Below, one piece after another: positions 44,718-54,490 of a stretch of 64,000 nucleotides of DNA. The stretch is from an uncultured SAR116 cluster alpha proteobacterium (GTDB lineage: Bacteria; Pseudomonadota; Alphaproteobacteria; Puniceispirillales; Marisalimonadaceae). Position 1 is the first letter of the stretch. The number at the start of each line of letters is the position of its first letter. The position numbers and the translations under genes were made by a program. The stretch is taken from the NCBI GenBank assembly GCA_902558885.1, contig CACEFQ010000003.1:1-64000 (forward strand), given 5' to 3'. The notes beneath the pieces are model-generated. The model worked only from the letters and a program-made list of their open reading frames with translations. It was not told the origin of the DNA and made no database searches.

Positions 44718-44942
44718 ATGTTTCATATAGCATTTAGAAAAGATGTTTTTCTTAGAGCTTTTAAAATGGCTTTGATAGTAGGAATCATTTTAGCAATAAT
44801 TAATCATGGGGATCATATTTTTTTAGGAACAATGACATTAACAAATTGGACTAAAATCTTAATTACTTTTTGTGTGCCCTTTTGTGTTTCAACTGTTTCC
44901 TCTGTTCTTGCAATTAAAAAAGAGCAGTTAACAGTTAGATAA
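44718..44942 (+). CDS. nrtS: Small nitrate/nitrite transporter NrtS-like
   Basis: A 74-residue membrane protein with two hydrophobic segments. The pattern AFKMALIVGIILAIINHGDHIFLGTMTLTNWTKILITFCVPFCVSTVSSVLA matches the NrtS family, in which small subunits assemble into a nitrate/nitrite transporter in some cyanobacteria and proteobacteria. The start is ATG 44718 behind GTGGGGA; the track begins one codon earlier at a TTG. It precedes a DUF3108 gene by 13 bp. No nitrate or nitrite reductase is present in the window. Confidence 0.72.
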   Translation: MFHIAFRKDVFLRAFKMALIVGIILAIINHGDHIFLGTMTLTNWTKILITFCVPFCVSTVSSVLAIKKEQLTVR

Positions 44943-44955
44943 AGATAAGTGGATA

Positions 44956-45738
44956 ATGAATAAATTTTTAAATGTTTTAATTTTTATAACAATCTTTTCC
45001 TTATTTAATTTTTCAGCAAGTTCCAAACAAGAAAATTATTATTATGAGGTTCAGTTTGGAAATTTAATTGTTGGTAAAGCAGAAATTTTGTTTAGATCAA
45101 CGCCTCAAAATTTAAATATTGATATTAAATCACAAACTGCTGGTATTTTAGACGCATTATATGAGTACAATGGTGTATTAAAATCGTCATCAGTAAAAAA
45201 CAAAGGTACTTGGTTGCCAAATAAATTTTCAGCTGGTGGAGTATTTAATAAGAAAAAGCGGACTACAGATATTACATGGGTCAACGATTATAAAACTGTA
45301 AGTTATGTAAATGTTCCTACTATAGATCTTAAAAAATACCATGAAGTTCAAAAGTCAAGTTTGGTTAATGTAATTGATCCAATAACAGCCTTTATGAGAG
45401 TTATTGAAAAAATTAATGAAGAAAATACTTGTGACCAAAACTTCAAAGTTTTCGATGGCAGAAGGCGATATGATTTGAAAATTAAAACGATTGGAAATAG
45501 CACAATTGAAAATGACAGACCTAAATCATATAAAGGCAATGTGCTGATATGTGGATTGAGGGTTTTTCCAATAGGTGGTCATAGACTTAAAACAAAATGG
45601 AAACCAAGTGAAGATAAGATTTCTGATATAAAAATATTTTTTGGTAAAAATTGGAACAAAGATTATGTGCCCGTTAGAGTTCAGATAGAGAGATGGTTTG
45701 GAACAATAGTCGTGCGTCTTATCCAAAAGGTCCTTTAG
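44956..45738 (+). CDS. DUF3108 domain protein
   Basis: Exported protein of 260 residues with a hydrophobic N terminus (MNKFLNVLIFITIFSLFNFSASS). The following YYYEVQFGNLIVGKAEILFRS and DALYEYNGVLKSSSVKNKGTWLPNKFSAGG are DUF3108 features. Function unknown; a periplasmic beta-rich fold is likely. It starts 13 bp after nrtS and ends 3 bp before the truncated aroE, so the three may be one transcript. Confidence 0.82.
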   Translation: MNKFLNVLIFITIFSLFNFSASSKQENYYYEVQFGNLIVGKAEILFRSTPQNLNIDIKSQTAGILDALYEYNGVLKSSSVKNKGTWLPNKFSAGGVFNKKKRTTDITWVNDYKTVSYVNVPTIDLKKYHEVQKSSLVNVIDPITAFMRVIEKINEENTCDQNFKVFDGRRRYDLKIKTIGNSTIENDRPKSYKGNVLICGLRVFPIGGHRLKTKWKPSEDKISDIKIFFGKNWNKDYVPVRVQIERWFGTIVVRLIQKVL

Positions 45739-45741
45739 ATT

Positions 45742-46203
45742 ATGAAAATTGGATTAATAGGTAACAATATTTCATCTTCAAATGCTCCCGATATTCATAC
45801 GCGTCTTGCTAAAATATTTCAAATTTCCTTAGAATATTTACTATTTGATTTGAAAGATAAAGAAGAAAATTATTTTATAGTTTTGTTAGAAGAATTAAAA
45901 GATGCAGGGTTCAAAGGAGTGAATATTACCTTTCCTTTTAAAGAAAAAGTAATTAATCATGTAGATAATATATCTAAGAACTCAAGAAATGTTGGATCAG
46001 CAAATACACTTATATTCAAAAAAAAAATTACAGCTCAGAATACTGACTATACAGGCTTTTTGAAAACTTATAATTTTCATTTTGGTAAAAATACTCCTGG
46101 AACAAATTTAGTGTTAGGTGCTGGTGGAGTAAGTAGGGCAGTCACTTTTGCTTTAGCTTCTCTAGGTGTAGAAAAGATTTTTTTAATTGATCTATATATT
46201 TGA
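45742..46203 (+). pseudogene. aroE: Shikimate dehydrogenase, truncated in the NADP-binding domain
   Basis: Encodes the N-terminal 153 residues of an AroE-type enzyme that reduces 3-dehydroshikimate with NADPH. The substrate domain is intact: LIGNNISSSNAPDIH, the catalytic Lys67 in NITFPFKEK and Asp102 in NTDYTGF. The glycine-rich NADP motif LVLGAGGVSRAV is present, but the protein stops at FLIDLYI, about 120 residues short of the usual 270-280. The remaining Rossmann domain is not present in any frame downstream, where a CoA-transferase gene on the other strand begins immediately. This looks like a rearrangement or an assembly junction; activity is unlikely. Confidence 0.85.
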
Positions 46204-46204
46204 A

Positions 46205-47413
46205 TTAAGACTTATTTTCAAAAATAATTTCATTTTCAAAAAGTCTATTAATTCCATCTTCTGTATAACCATTTTCTCTTAAGACTTCTCTTGTATGTTC
46301 CCCAATAACAGGTGGTTTATGTTTAACGCCTACTGCTTTAGATCTACTAAACTTAATTGGTGAAGAAACACCTTTGTAATCCTCTTTTGAGATAGTCATT
46401 TCTCTTTCTTTTGTTTGAGGATGATTTAAAGCTTCCTCTATATTCCTTACGGGCCCTGCAGGAATGCCTGCTGACAATAGTTTTTCTGAAAATTCAACGC
46501 CATCTACTTTACTAAGAGCATCTTCTAAATATTTGGTTAGTTCTATTCTGTTTTTTACTCTATCACCATTAGTTAAAAATCTTTCATCTTTTGCAAGATA
46601 GTCTAAATCTAGAGCTTTACAGAGTCTTATAAAACCAGCATCGTTTCCAATTCCCATAAAAATCTCATTAGTTGCTGTTTTGAATTTATCATATGGGGAA
46701 ATATTTGGGTGTGCATTTCCAGTAGCTTTACCTGGTTTTTTTGATAAAAAATAATTGCCAGTATGTGGGTGCATTAACGCAAGTGCTGAATCATAAAGAG
46801 ACATATCCAAAAACTGACCTAAGCCAGATTTTTCTCTTTCTTGCAGTGCCATTAAAATTCCTATTGTTGAATAAAGTCCAGTTCCCATATCTACTACAGG
46901 AGCACCAATTCTTACATCGCCTGCGTCAGCATGACCATTTACTGACATCATACCAGTCATAGCTTGAACTATTGCATCATAGCCTGGTGCGCCACCAAGT
47001 GGACCTTTAGCTCCAAATCCTGAAATTCTACAGTGAATTAATTTAGGAAATTTTTCTCTTAAAACTTCCTCATAACCCAAACCCCATTTTTCCATTGTAC
47101 CAGTTTTGAAGTTTTCAATAACTATATCTGAGTTTTTTAGAAGTTCTAAAATTATTTCCCTACCTTCTTGTTTGGTAAGATCTATTGCTATAGATTTCTT
47201 ATTCCTATTAACGTTTATAAAATATGAAGCCATATCGTTTATAAAAGGTGGTCCCCAAGCTCTAACTTCATCACCAATACTTGACTCTATCTTAATCACC
47301 TCGGCTCCGTGATCTGCAAGTATTTGCGTAGCGTAAGGTCCTCCAAGAACTCTTGTAAGGTCTAAAATCTTAATCCCATTTAATGCATGGTTATTTTTAT
47401 TTTTTTCTATCAT
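46205..47413 (-). CDS. CaiB/BaiF family CoA-transferase (type III)
   Basis: Type III CoA-transferase of about 402 residues that moves CoA between acids. The N terminus has LNGIKILDLTRVLGGPYATQILADHGAEVIKIE, with RLIHCRISGFGAKGPLGGAPGYDAIVQAMTG holding the catalytic Asp in GYDAIVQA. The track starts 18 bases further upstream at a TTG; ATG 47413 is preferred and is preceded by AGAAAG. It follows the acyl-CoA dehydrogenase gene within the leucine-type operon. The C terminus ends against the truncated aroE gene at 46203. Confidence 0.92.
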   Translation of the reverse strand: MIEKNKNNHALNGIKILDLTRVLGGPYATQILADHGAEVIKIESSIGDEVRAWGPPFINDMASYFINVNRNKKSIAIDLTKQEGREIILELLKNSDIVIENFKTGTMEKWGLGYEEVLREKFPKLIHCRISGFGAKGPLGGAPGYDAIVQAMTGMMSVNGHADAGDVRIGAPVVDMGTGLYSTIGILMALQEREKSGLGQFLDMSLYDSALALMHPHTGNYFLSKKPGKATGNAHPNISPYDKFKTATNEIFMGIGNDAGFIRLCKALDLDYLAKDERFLTNGDRVKNRIELTKYLEDALSKVDGVEFSEKLLSAGIPAGPVRNIEEALNHPQTKEREMTISKEDYKGVSSPIKFSRSKAVGVKHKPPVIGEHTREVLRENGYTEDGINRLFENEIIFENKS

Positions 47414-47431
47414 TATATTACTTTCTAACAA

Positions 47432-48598
47432 CTAATAAGATTTTGGTAGTCCAAGAACACGTTCAGAGATATAATTTAAGATCATTTGAGCGCTAACAGG
47501 AGCCAATTTGGGGATCAAAGATTCTCTCAATAACCTCTCAACATGATATTCTTTAGCATATCCCATACCACCCAAAGTTACGACTGCTTGCATGGCTGCT
47601 TTAAAGCCAGCTTCAGCTGCAAAATATTTAGCTGCGTTAGCCATTCCTCCTGCGTTTTCACCTTTATCGTATTGATAAGCTGCTTTTGCAATTAGTAGTT
47701 CCGCAGCTTCTAATTCAATCCAATTTTCTGCTAATGGATGTTGTATACTTTGATTTTTCCCAATAGGTCTATTAAAAACTACTCTGTCATTTGCGTACTT
47801 AACTGCTCTTGACAATGCATTTTTACCTATTCCTAGAGCTTCTGCGGCAATAAGAATTCTCTCAGGGTTAAGGCTGTCTAGAATATATTTAAATCCCTTA
47901 CCTTCTTCACCAATTCTGTCAAATTCAGGTACTTCAAGATTATCTATAAATATTTGGTTGCTATCAACTGCTGCTCTGCCCATTTTGGAGATTTCTCTTA
48001 CTTCTATTTTTTCCCTATCTAAATTTGTATAAAACAAAGTTAAACCGTCTGTATTTTTTTTACATTCTTCAATGGGACTTGTTCGGGCTAATAAAAGTAT
48101 TTTGTCAGCTATTTTAGCAGTAGATGTCCAAATTTTCTGACCATTAACTAAATATCCATTGTTTATTTTTTTTGCAAATGTTTTTAATCTGCCAGTATCT
48201 AAGCCTGTATCTGGTTCAGTAACCCCAAAGCAAGTTTTTTCTTTTCCTAAAATCAATGGTGGTAACCACTTATCTTTTTGCTCTTTATTTCCATATACTA
48301 CAATTGGGTGTGGTCCAAAAATATTAATATGTATTGAAGATGCGGCAGCCATGCCGCCACCTGTTTCTGAAATTTTTTGCATAAAAATTGATGCCTCACT
48401 CACACCTAAATCACTACCTCCAAACTCTTTAGGCATACAAATGCCTAACCAACCTCCATTTGCTACCTCTTCGTAAAACTTTTGGGGGAATTGACTTTCT
48501 TTATCGCATTGAAGCCAATACTCATCATTGTAGTTTTTCATAATATTATTCACTGAATCAATAATAGATAACTGAGTTTGATTTAGATTGAATTCCAT
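47432..48598 (-). CDS. Acyl-CoA dehydrogenase (short form)
   Basis: FAD enzyme of 388 residues. Family segments: CFGVTEPDTGLDTGRLKTFAKKI, QKIWTSTAKIADKILLLART, RILIAAEALGIGKNALSRAVKYANDR, GGMGYAKEYHVERLLRE. The substrate of this group is typically a short or branched acyl-CoA, different from the isovaleryl-CoA enzyme in the same operon. It sits between the AhpD-like gene and the CoA-transferase, and the pair could activate and oxidise an additional acid. Confidence 0.92.
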   Translation of the reverse strand: MEFNLNQTQLSIIDSVNNIMKNYNDEYWLQCDKESQFPQKFYEEVANGGWLGICMPKEFGGSDLGVSEASIFMQKISETGGGMAAASSIHINIFGPHPIVVYGNKEQKDKWLPPLILGKEKTCFGVTEPDTGLDTGRLKTFAKKINNGYLVNGQKIWTSTAKIADKILLLARTSPIEECKKNTDGLTLFYTNLDREKIEVREISKMGRAAVDSNQIFIDNLEVPEFDRIGEEGKGFKYILDSLNPERILIAAEALGIGKNALSRAVKYANDRVVFNRPIGKNQSIQHPLAENWIELEAAELLIAKAAYQYDKGENAGGMANAAKYFAAEAGFKAAMQAVVTLGGMGYAKEYHVERLLRESLIPKLAPVSAQMILNYISERVLGLPKSY

Positions 48599-48602
48599 AA
48601 AC

Positions 48603-49199
48603 TTATCTTGCTAAATTATGATAATTATTATTTGGTTCCATTTCGGTTGCCGAAGCTAGTCTGTTGGTCATATTAAACAAACCAACAATTGCACTAATGT
48701 CCCAAATATCTCTATCTGTATATCCAACATCCCTTAATTTTTTTCTATCATTTTCAACAATTTCGGATGGGTCTTTTGTTAATTTTTTTGTAAAGTTAAG
48801 TAATTCCTCTTGTCTTTTTGGCAATTCTGCAGACCTGAAGTTTGCAGCTATTCGTTCTCCTAATTGAGGGTCATTTGATAATTCTCTAACTGCAGATCCA
48901 TGAGCTACTAAACAATAAAAGCAATGATTTTCTGAAGAAACCGTAACGGCAATCATTTCTCTTTCCAATTTTGTTAAACCAGACTCACCTAACATCAAAG
49001 CATTATATAATTTAGTAAAACCTTCAAATTGTTTTGGAAATTTTGCAAAAGCAGCAAGAACATTTGGAATAAAGCCTAATTTTTGTTGAACAATTTCTAA
49101 GTAGTTCTTTACTTGATCTTCTCCATCTTTAGTGCCTTCGTAATCTAGATCTAATTTAGTTAAATTACCCTTTTGGCCTTGTTTTGTAATCGTTGCCAT
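48603..49199 (-). CDS. AhpD-like peroxidase-related protein
   Basis: A 198-residue protein of the carboxymuconolactone decarboxylase/AhpD group. The redox CxxC pair is Cys93 and Cys96 in NHCFYCLVAHG, with the proton-relay His in VAHGSAV. The sequence LGFIPNVLAAFAKFPKQFEGFTKLYNALM is typical of the uncharacterised peroxidase-related subfamily. It lies inside the acyl-CoA operon, between enoyl-CoA hydratase and acyl-CoA dehydrogenase. It may protect against peroxide formed by acyl-CoA oxidation, but the role is inferred. Confidence 0.87.
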   Translation of the reverse strand: MATITKQGQKGNLTKLDLDYEGTKDGEDQVKNYLEIVQQKLGFIPNVLAAFAKFPKQFEGFTKLYNALMLGESGLTKLEREMIAVTVSSENHCFYCLVAHGSAVRELSNDPQLGERIAANFRSAELPKRQEELLNFTKKLTKDPSEIVENDRKKLRDVGYTDRDIWDISAIVGLFNMTNRLASATEMEPNNNYHNLAR

Positions 49200-49997
49200 T
49201 TACTTCTCCATTAACCAATTTGGTTTTCTCTTCTCAAAAAAAGCATTAATTCCTTCTATTGCCTCAGGATTTTCCCATACATCTGCGAGAGCTTCAACTG
49301 TAAATCGAATTGTATTTTCATCTATTTTTGCAGATAAATTTCTTACTAGTTTTTTTGAAGCAGATAACGCAGCAGGCGCATTTTTTAAAAAGGGTAAAAT
49401 TTCGTTTGTTATAGTGTCATCTATTTTATCACTCGTAGTAAATGACTTTATCAAACCAATTTTTTGTCCTTCTTGAGGAGAAAATGTGCGGGCACTGGTA
49501 AAGATGTCTATGGCATTGCTCGATCCAACTTTCAAAACCACATATGGACTGATTGTTGCTGGAATTAAGCCAAGCTTTGCTTCTGTAAGTGCTAATTTTA
49601 TATTATCTAAAGATACTGCTATATCACATACAGATATAATTCCAATGCCGCCCCCAAAAGCATTTCCTTCAACTTTTGCAATTAAAGGTTTTGGAAAACT
49701 ATACATTTTAAAAAGAAGCATTGCTAATTTTTTTGCTTCTTTAATTCTAGTTGATCTATCAGAAAAAATTTGTTTTTTCATCCAATCTAAATCTCCTCCA
49801 GCACAAAAAGATTTTCCATTGGCTGACAAAATTAACACTCGAGTATCTTCATCTTTTGATAGATTTTCAAAAGCATCACTTAATTCTTCAATCATTATTG
49901 GTGATAAAGTATTATGTTTATCAGGTTGATTTAAAATAATGTGAGATACTCCGCCCTTATTCTGTAATATTATCGAATTTTTTTTAATTTCAGTCAT
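49200..49997 (-). CDS. liuC: Methylglutaconyl-CoA hydratase-like enoyl-CoA hydratase
   Basis: Crotonase-fold enzyme of 265 residues. Oxyanion-hole elements are GKSFCAGGDLDWMK and KVEGNAFGGGIGIISVCDIAV, and EAKLGLIPATISPYVVLKVG is the segment characteristic of methylglutaconyl-CoA hydratases of leucine catabolism. It hydrates 3-methylglutaconyl-CoA to HMG-CoA, which is then cleaved by the neighbouring HMG-CoA lyase. The stop and the start of the AhpD-like gene directly abut. Confidence 0.87.
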   Translation of the reverse strand: MTEIKKNSIILQNKGGVSHIILNQPDKHNTLSPIMIEELSDAFENLSKDEDTRVLILSANGKSFCAGGDLDWMKKQIFSDRSTRIKEAKKLAMLLFKMYSFPKPLIAKVEGNAFGGGIGIISVCDIAVSLDNIKLALTEAKLGLIPATISPYVVLKVGSSNAIDIFTSARTFSPQEGQKIGLIKSFTTSDKIDDTITNEILPFLKNAPAALSASKKLVRNLSAKIDENTIRFTVEALADVWENPEAIEGINAFFEKRKPNWLMEK

Positions 49998-50001
49998 GGT
50001 T

Positions 50002-50856
50002 TCAGTTTAAGATTAATTTCTGAGCAATTACACTACATTCTTTTAATTTATCTCTATCAAGGTTCGTTTCGTAACCTTTAGATAATAGTAATTTGTTAAC
50101 TTTTTCAGTTGCTACATTTCCTTTTGCTCCTGGTGAATATGGACAGCCACCTAATCCCCCTACGGATGCGTCAAACGTCTTTATACCATTTTCTAAGCAG
50201 ACATTAATGTTATCAAGCGCATTTTGATAAGTATCATGAAAATGGCCAGCTAATTTATCTGCTGATAAATATTTTAAGCATTCTTTTACTACCTCTAGTG
50301 TTTGTTCTGGTGTTCCTTTGCCGGTCGTATCACCAAGTGAAATTTCGTAGCACCCCATTTTAAACAAATCTTTTGCAATTTGACCTACTATTTTAGGATT
50401 GACAAAATTCTCATAAGGGCAGTGAGTTGCGCAACTAATGTAACCTCTTACAGGTATATTTAATTTTGAAGCTTTTTCAGTTATTGGAATAAATCGTTTA
50501 AGACTAGTTTCAATGTCGCAGTTAGTGTTTTTTTTGCAAAATGTCTCAGATGCTGCCGTAAAAATTGCTACTTCATCGACATTAGCATTTAAGGCGTCAT
50601 TAAAACCTCTTTCATTGGGTGTTAATGCAGTGTATTTAGTGTTTTTATTTCTATTAATTCTACTAAAAACTTCTGCTGCATCAGCCAGTTGAGGGACCCA
50701 TTTGTGACTCACAAAACTAGATGTCTCTATCTTTTTAAAACCACATTGAGTCAGTTGGTCAATTAAAAAAACTTTTTCATCAGTTGAAATAAATTTTTTC
50801 TCGTTTTGAAGCCCGTCTCTTGGGCTCATTTCAAAAATATTTACTAAATTCCTCAA
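50002..50856 (-). CDS. hmgL: Hydroxymethylglutaryl-CoA lyase
   Basis: Cytoplasmic TIM-barrel enzyme of 284 residues that cleaves HMG-CoA to acetoacetate and acetyl-CoA, the last step of leucine breakdown. The N terminus has EMSPRDGLQNEKKFI, a metal-site Asp in SLGDTTGKGTP, the histidine pair in AGHFHDTYQNAL, and the signature GGLGGCPYSPGAKGNVATE. Standard length. It lies between liuC and the biotin carboxylase gene of the cluster. Confidence 0.95.
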   Translation of the reverse strand: MRNLVNIFEMSPRDGLQNEKKFISTDEKVFLIDQLTQCGFKKIETSSFVSHKWVPQLADAAEVFSRINRNKNTKYTALTPNERGFNDALNANVDEVAIFTAASETFCKKNTNCDIETSLKRFIPITEKASKLNIPVRGYISCATHCPYENFVNPKIVGQIAKDLFKMGCYEISLGDTTGKGTPEQTLEVVKECLKYLSADKLAGHFHDTYQNALDNINVCLENGIKTFDASVGGLGGCPYSPGAKGNVATEKVNKLLLSKGYETNLDRDKLKECSVIAQKLILN

Positions 50857-50867
50857 ATAAGCACCTA

Positions 50868-52874
50868 TTATTTTATTTTTTCTAAATTTAAGAGTTTGGA
50901 ATTTTCAGTGACCTGTTCACCATTTTTACAAAAAATCTCTTTAATGATTCCGTCTCGTGGGGCAATTAGGGAATATTCCATTTTCATAGCTTCTAATTTC
51001 AATAATACATCGCCCTTTTTAACCCTGTTTTTTATTTTTAAATTATTAATTTTTATTATTCCATGCATAGGAGCAAAAACACTATCTTCAAATTTACTCT
51101 GTTCAACTGAATCTTGAGTTAAAGAATTCTTTAAGACAGCATCAAATGTATTTTCATCACTAAAAATGGTAAAATTTTTATTACCTGATGATTTATCTTT
51201 AAAAACATAAAACTTTACTTCAAAGTTTTTGTTTTTTGTCTTCGCTTTTAAAGTTGAATCGTGAAACGAAACAGAAGAGAAATAAAAATCTTGATTATTA
51301 AATGCAACTTCAAAATTCTTATTACTAGTTTTAGTAACGAAAAAAGATGTTACTTTCTGACCTATAGTTATATTTATTGGATAAGTAGTTGGTTTCCAAT
51401 TATACCAATAATTTTGTTGTGAAGGTGTCAGATTATTAAAAATTATTAATGATGCTAAAGCTTTAAGTTGAGGTTCAATATCTTTAACCATAAATTGTTC
51501 AATGTTGTTTTCTACAAACTTTGTGTAAATATCTCCTTCTCTAAAGTGATTATTTTTTAATAATTTTTCTAATAAGTTTAAATTAGTTGTTATACCTGCA
51601 ACTTCTATGTCAAATAAACAATTTCTGAGATGATTTATTGCCTCCTTTCTGTTTTTGCCATGTGAAATTATTTTTGCAATCATTGGATCATAATAAGGGC
51701 TTATAAAATCTCCTTTTTTATTGCCTGTATCTATAATGCAATTGGGATGATCAGAAATTTTAGGAAATTTTAAATGTTGAAGATGACCACTTTGTGGAAG
51801 AAAGTTTTTATTTATATCTTCAGCATAGAGTCTGGCTTCTACAGACCAGCCATTTAAATATATTTCATTTTGTGACTTAGGAAGTTTTAGACCATTAGCT
51901 ATATGTAATTGCCATTCAATTAGATTAGTTGATGTAATTTTCTCTGTTACTGGATGTTCTACTTGAATTCTTGTATTCATTTCCATGAAGTAAATTTTAT
52001 TTTTATTTAGGCCATCAGTGATGTCTGCAATAAATTCTATTGTACCAGCTCCTTGATAGTCTATAGACTTCAATGCGTTTACAGCTAAGTTACCTAAAAA
52101 TTTGCGAATATCCTCACTGAGTTTTGGTGAAGGTGCTTCTTCAATAATTTTCTGTTGTCTTCTTTGTAACGTACAATCTCTGTCAAAAAGATGTACAACA
52201 TTTCCATGTTGATCAGAAAAAACTTGCACTTCAATATGACGAGCTTTAGGTATATATTTTTCAATCAAAATATTTTTATCATTAAAGTTTGTTTTAGCTT
52301 CGCTTGTAGCCTCCTCTAAAGCAGAAAAAAAACTCTCTTTATTTTGTACAACTCTCATGCCTCTTCCGCCTCCACCAGATCTTGCTTTGATTAGAACTGG
52401 GTAACCAATTTCATTGGCGTTTTTTCTAAGGAAATTCTTATCTTGATTGTTACCATGGTACCCTGGGATAACTGGGACGCCGGCTTTTTCCATTATAAGC
52501 TTTGCTTTATCTTTTTCTCCCATGTTTTTAATAATTGTACTTTTAGGACCTATAAAAATCAGTTTATTTTTTTCAACCATTTTAACAAATTCTGCGTTTT
52601 CAGATAACAATCCATATCCTGGGTGAATTGCGTTAGCTTTATATTTTTTGCATATATTAATTATTGCTGACCCATTCATGTATGTTTCTGAAACTAGAGA
52701 CCCAGGAATATTTACTGCTTCGTCAGCTAGTTGGACATGTAAGCTGTTAGCATCTTCATTTGAATATATAGCAACTGTTGGTATGTTAAGATTTTTTGCA
52801 CATTTTATTATCTTACATGCAATTTCGCCACGATTTGCAATTAATAATTTTTTTATCTTTTTTTTAAGCATCAT
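50868..52874 (-). CDS. mccA: Methylcrotonyl-CoA carboxylase biotin-containing (alpha) subunit
   Basis: Biotin carboxylase plus biotinyl carrier, 668 residues. The N-terminal biotin carboxylase domain shows IANRGEIACKIIK, HPGYGLLSENAEF, the ATP-grasp loop KARSGGGGRGMRVV, and EMNTRIQVEHPVTE. A connecting domain follows, and the carrier domain near the C terminus has the biotinylation site LKLEAMKMEYS. With MccB it carboxylates 3-methylcrotonyl-CoA. Propionyl-CoA carboxylase is an alternative by homology, but the gene set around it fits leucine catabolism. Confidence 0.93.
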   Translation of the reverse strand: MMLKKKIKKLLIANRGEIACKIIKCAKNLNIPTVAIYSNEDANSLHVQLADEAVNIPGSLVSETYMNGSAIINICKKYKANAIHPGYGLLSENAEFVKMVEKNKLIFIGPKSTIIKNMGEKDKAKLIMEKAGVPVIPGYHGNNQDKNFLRKNANEIGYPVLIKARSGGGGRGMRVVQNKESFFSALEEATSEAKTNFNDKNILIEKYIPKARHIEVQVFSDQHGNVVHLFDRDCTLQRRQQKIIEEAPSPKLSEDIRKFLGNLAVNALKSIDYQGAGTIEFIADITDGLNKNKIYFMEMNTRIQVEHPVTEKITSTNLIEWQLHIANGLKLPKSQNEIYLNGWSVEARLYAEDINKNFLPQSGHLQHLKFPKISDHPNCIIDTGNKKGDFISPYYDPMIAKIISHGKNRKEAINHLRNCLFDIEVAGITTNLNLLEKLLKNNHFREGDIYTKFVENNIEQFMVKDIEPQLKALASLIIFNNLTPSQQNYWYNWKPTTYPINITIGQKVTSFFVTKTSNKNFEVAFNNQDFYFSSVSFHDSTLKAKTKNKNFEVKFYVFKDKSSGNKNFTIFSDENTFDAVLKNSLTQDSVEQSKFEDSVFAPMHGIIKINNLKIKNRVKKGDVLLKLEAMKMEYSLIAPRDGIIKEIFCKNGEQVTENSKLLNLEKIK

Positions 52875-52882
52875 CGTATTGG

Positions 52883-54490
52883 TTACATTCTAAAAATACC
52901 AAAATTAGTATCTTCGATTTCTTTATTTAAAGTGATTTTTAGACTGGCAGATAATATATCTCTTGATTTTTTTGGATCTATTATTCCATCATCCCATAAT
53001 CTAGCAGAGGCATATAGAGGGTGAGATTGATTTTTAAATTGTTCTAAAATGGGTTTTTTAAATGTGCTTTCAATATTTTTATTCCATTTTCCTTTTTCTT
53101 TGAGAATATTTCTTTTTTTCAGAGAGGCTAGAACACTTGCAGCTTGTTCTCCTCCCATCACAGAAATTCTTGAGCAAGGCCAAGTCCATAGAAATCTTGG
53201 AGCAAAGGCTCTTCCACACATTCCATAGTTACCAGCACCAAAACTTCCACCAATTAACAATGTTATTTTTGGTACTTTTGTTGTTGCTACAGCGTTTACA
53301 AGTTTAGCACCATTTTTTGCTATTCCACCATGTTCAGCTTTTTCGCCTACCATAAAACCAGTGATATTTTGTAAAAAAATTAAAGGTATTTTTCTTTGAC
53401 TACATAGTTCTATAAAGTGAGTGCCTTTCAATGAACTATCTGAAAATAAAACTCCATTATTCGCTATAATTCCGCATAAATCACCTTTTAATTTTGCAAA
53501 TCCAGTAACTAAAGTTGTGCCAAAATTTTTCTTAAATTCGTCAAAATTAGATCCGTCAACTATCCTCATAATTATTTCTCTGACGTCAAATGTTTCTTTT
53601 GGATCCGCTGGAACTATGCCAGTTAGTTCGTTCTGGTTAAATAATGGTTCTTCAAAAGAGGGAATGTTTCTAGAGATTTTATTGTTTGAATTTAAATTTT
53701 TAATACACTGTCTAGCTAAAGTAAGGGCATGCTCGTCATTTTCAGCAAGATAGTCAGCAACACCAGATATTTTTGTGTGAACTTCTCCTCCGCCAAGACT
53801 TTCAGAGTCAGTAATTTCTCCAGTTGCAGCTTGTACTAAAGGTGGTCCAGCTAAAAATATTGTACCTTGATTTTTTACAATTATAGTTTCATCAGACATC
53901 GCAGGAACATACGCACCACCTGCTGTACAACTTCCTAGAACAACTGCTATTTGAGGTATTTTTTTAGATGACATGTTTGCTTGATTAAAAAAAATTCTTC
54001 CAAAATGTTCCTTGTCAGCAAAAACTTCATCTTGATTTGGTAAATTTGCCCCTCCAGAATCTACCAAATAAATACAAGGCAAATTGTTTTCAAGAGCAAT
54101 TTCTTGTGCTCGTAAATGTTTCTTTACTGTTATTGGATAATATGTACCTCCTTTAACAGTTGAATCATTACAAATGACCATAACATCACGGTTATGAACT
54201 TTCCCAACTCCTGTTATTATTCCTCCTGAAGGACACTCATTATTGTACATGTTATATCCTGCAGTTAATCCTACCTCTAAAAAAGCACTTCCAGGATCTA
54301 AAAGCTTAGATACCCTATGCCTTGGTAGCATTTTTCCACGTTTTTGATGACGGTCATTTAATTCTTTACCACCACCATTCATGGCAATTTCAACTGCTTC
54401 ATGTGTAAGTTTATAATCAACAGAAAGTTGTTTCTGGTTTTTAATAAACTTTATATCTTTAGAGTCCACTTTTGATTTTAATACCGTCAT
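52883..54490 (-). CDS. mccB: Methylcrotonyl-CoA carboxylase carboxyltransferase (beta) subunit
   Basis: Carboxyltransferase of 535 residues with two crotonase-like halves. Features include [54 protein letters not shown], and [27 protein letters not shown], the last characteristic of MccB. It transfers CO2 from carboxybiotin to methylcrotonyl-CoA. The gene overlaps ivd by 4 bp (ATGA). Confidence 0.95.
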   Translation of the reverse strand: MTVLKSKVDSKDIKFIKNQKQLSVDYKLTHEAVEIAMNGGGKELNDRHQKRGKMLPRHRVSKLLDPGSAFLEVGLTAGYNMYNNECPSGGIITGVGKVHNRDVMVICNDSTVKGGTYYPITVKKHLRAQEIALENNLPCIYLVDSGGANLPNQDEVFADKEHFGRIFFNQANMSSKKIPQIAVVLGSCTAGGAYVPAMSDETIIVKNQGTIFLAGPPLVQAATGEITDSESLGGGEVHTKISGVADYLAENDEHALTLARQCIKNLNSNNKISRNIPSFEEPLFNQNELTGIVPADPKETFDVREIIMRIVDGSNFDEFKKNFGTTLVTGFAKLKGDLCGIIANNGVLFSDSSLKGTHFIELCSQRKIPLIFLQNITGFMVGEKAEHGGIAKNGAKLVNAVATTKVPKITLLIGGSFGAGNYGMCGRAFAPRFLWTWPCSRISVMGGEQAASVLASLKKRNILKEKGKWNKNIESTFKKPILEQFKNQSHPLYASARLWDDGIIDPKKSRDILSASLKITLNKEIEDTNFGIFRM

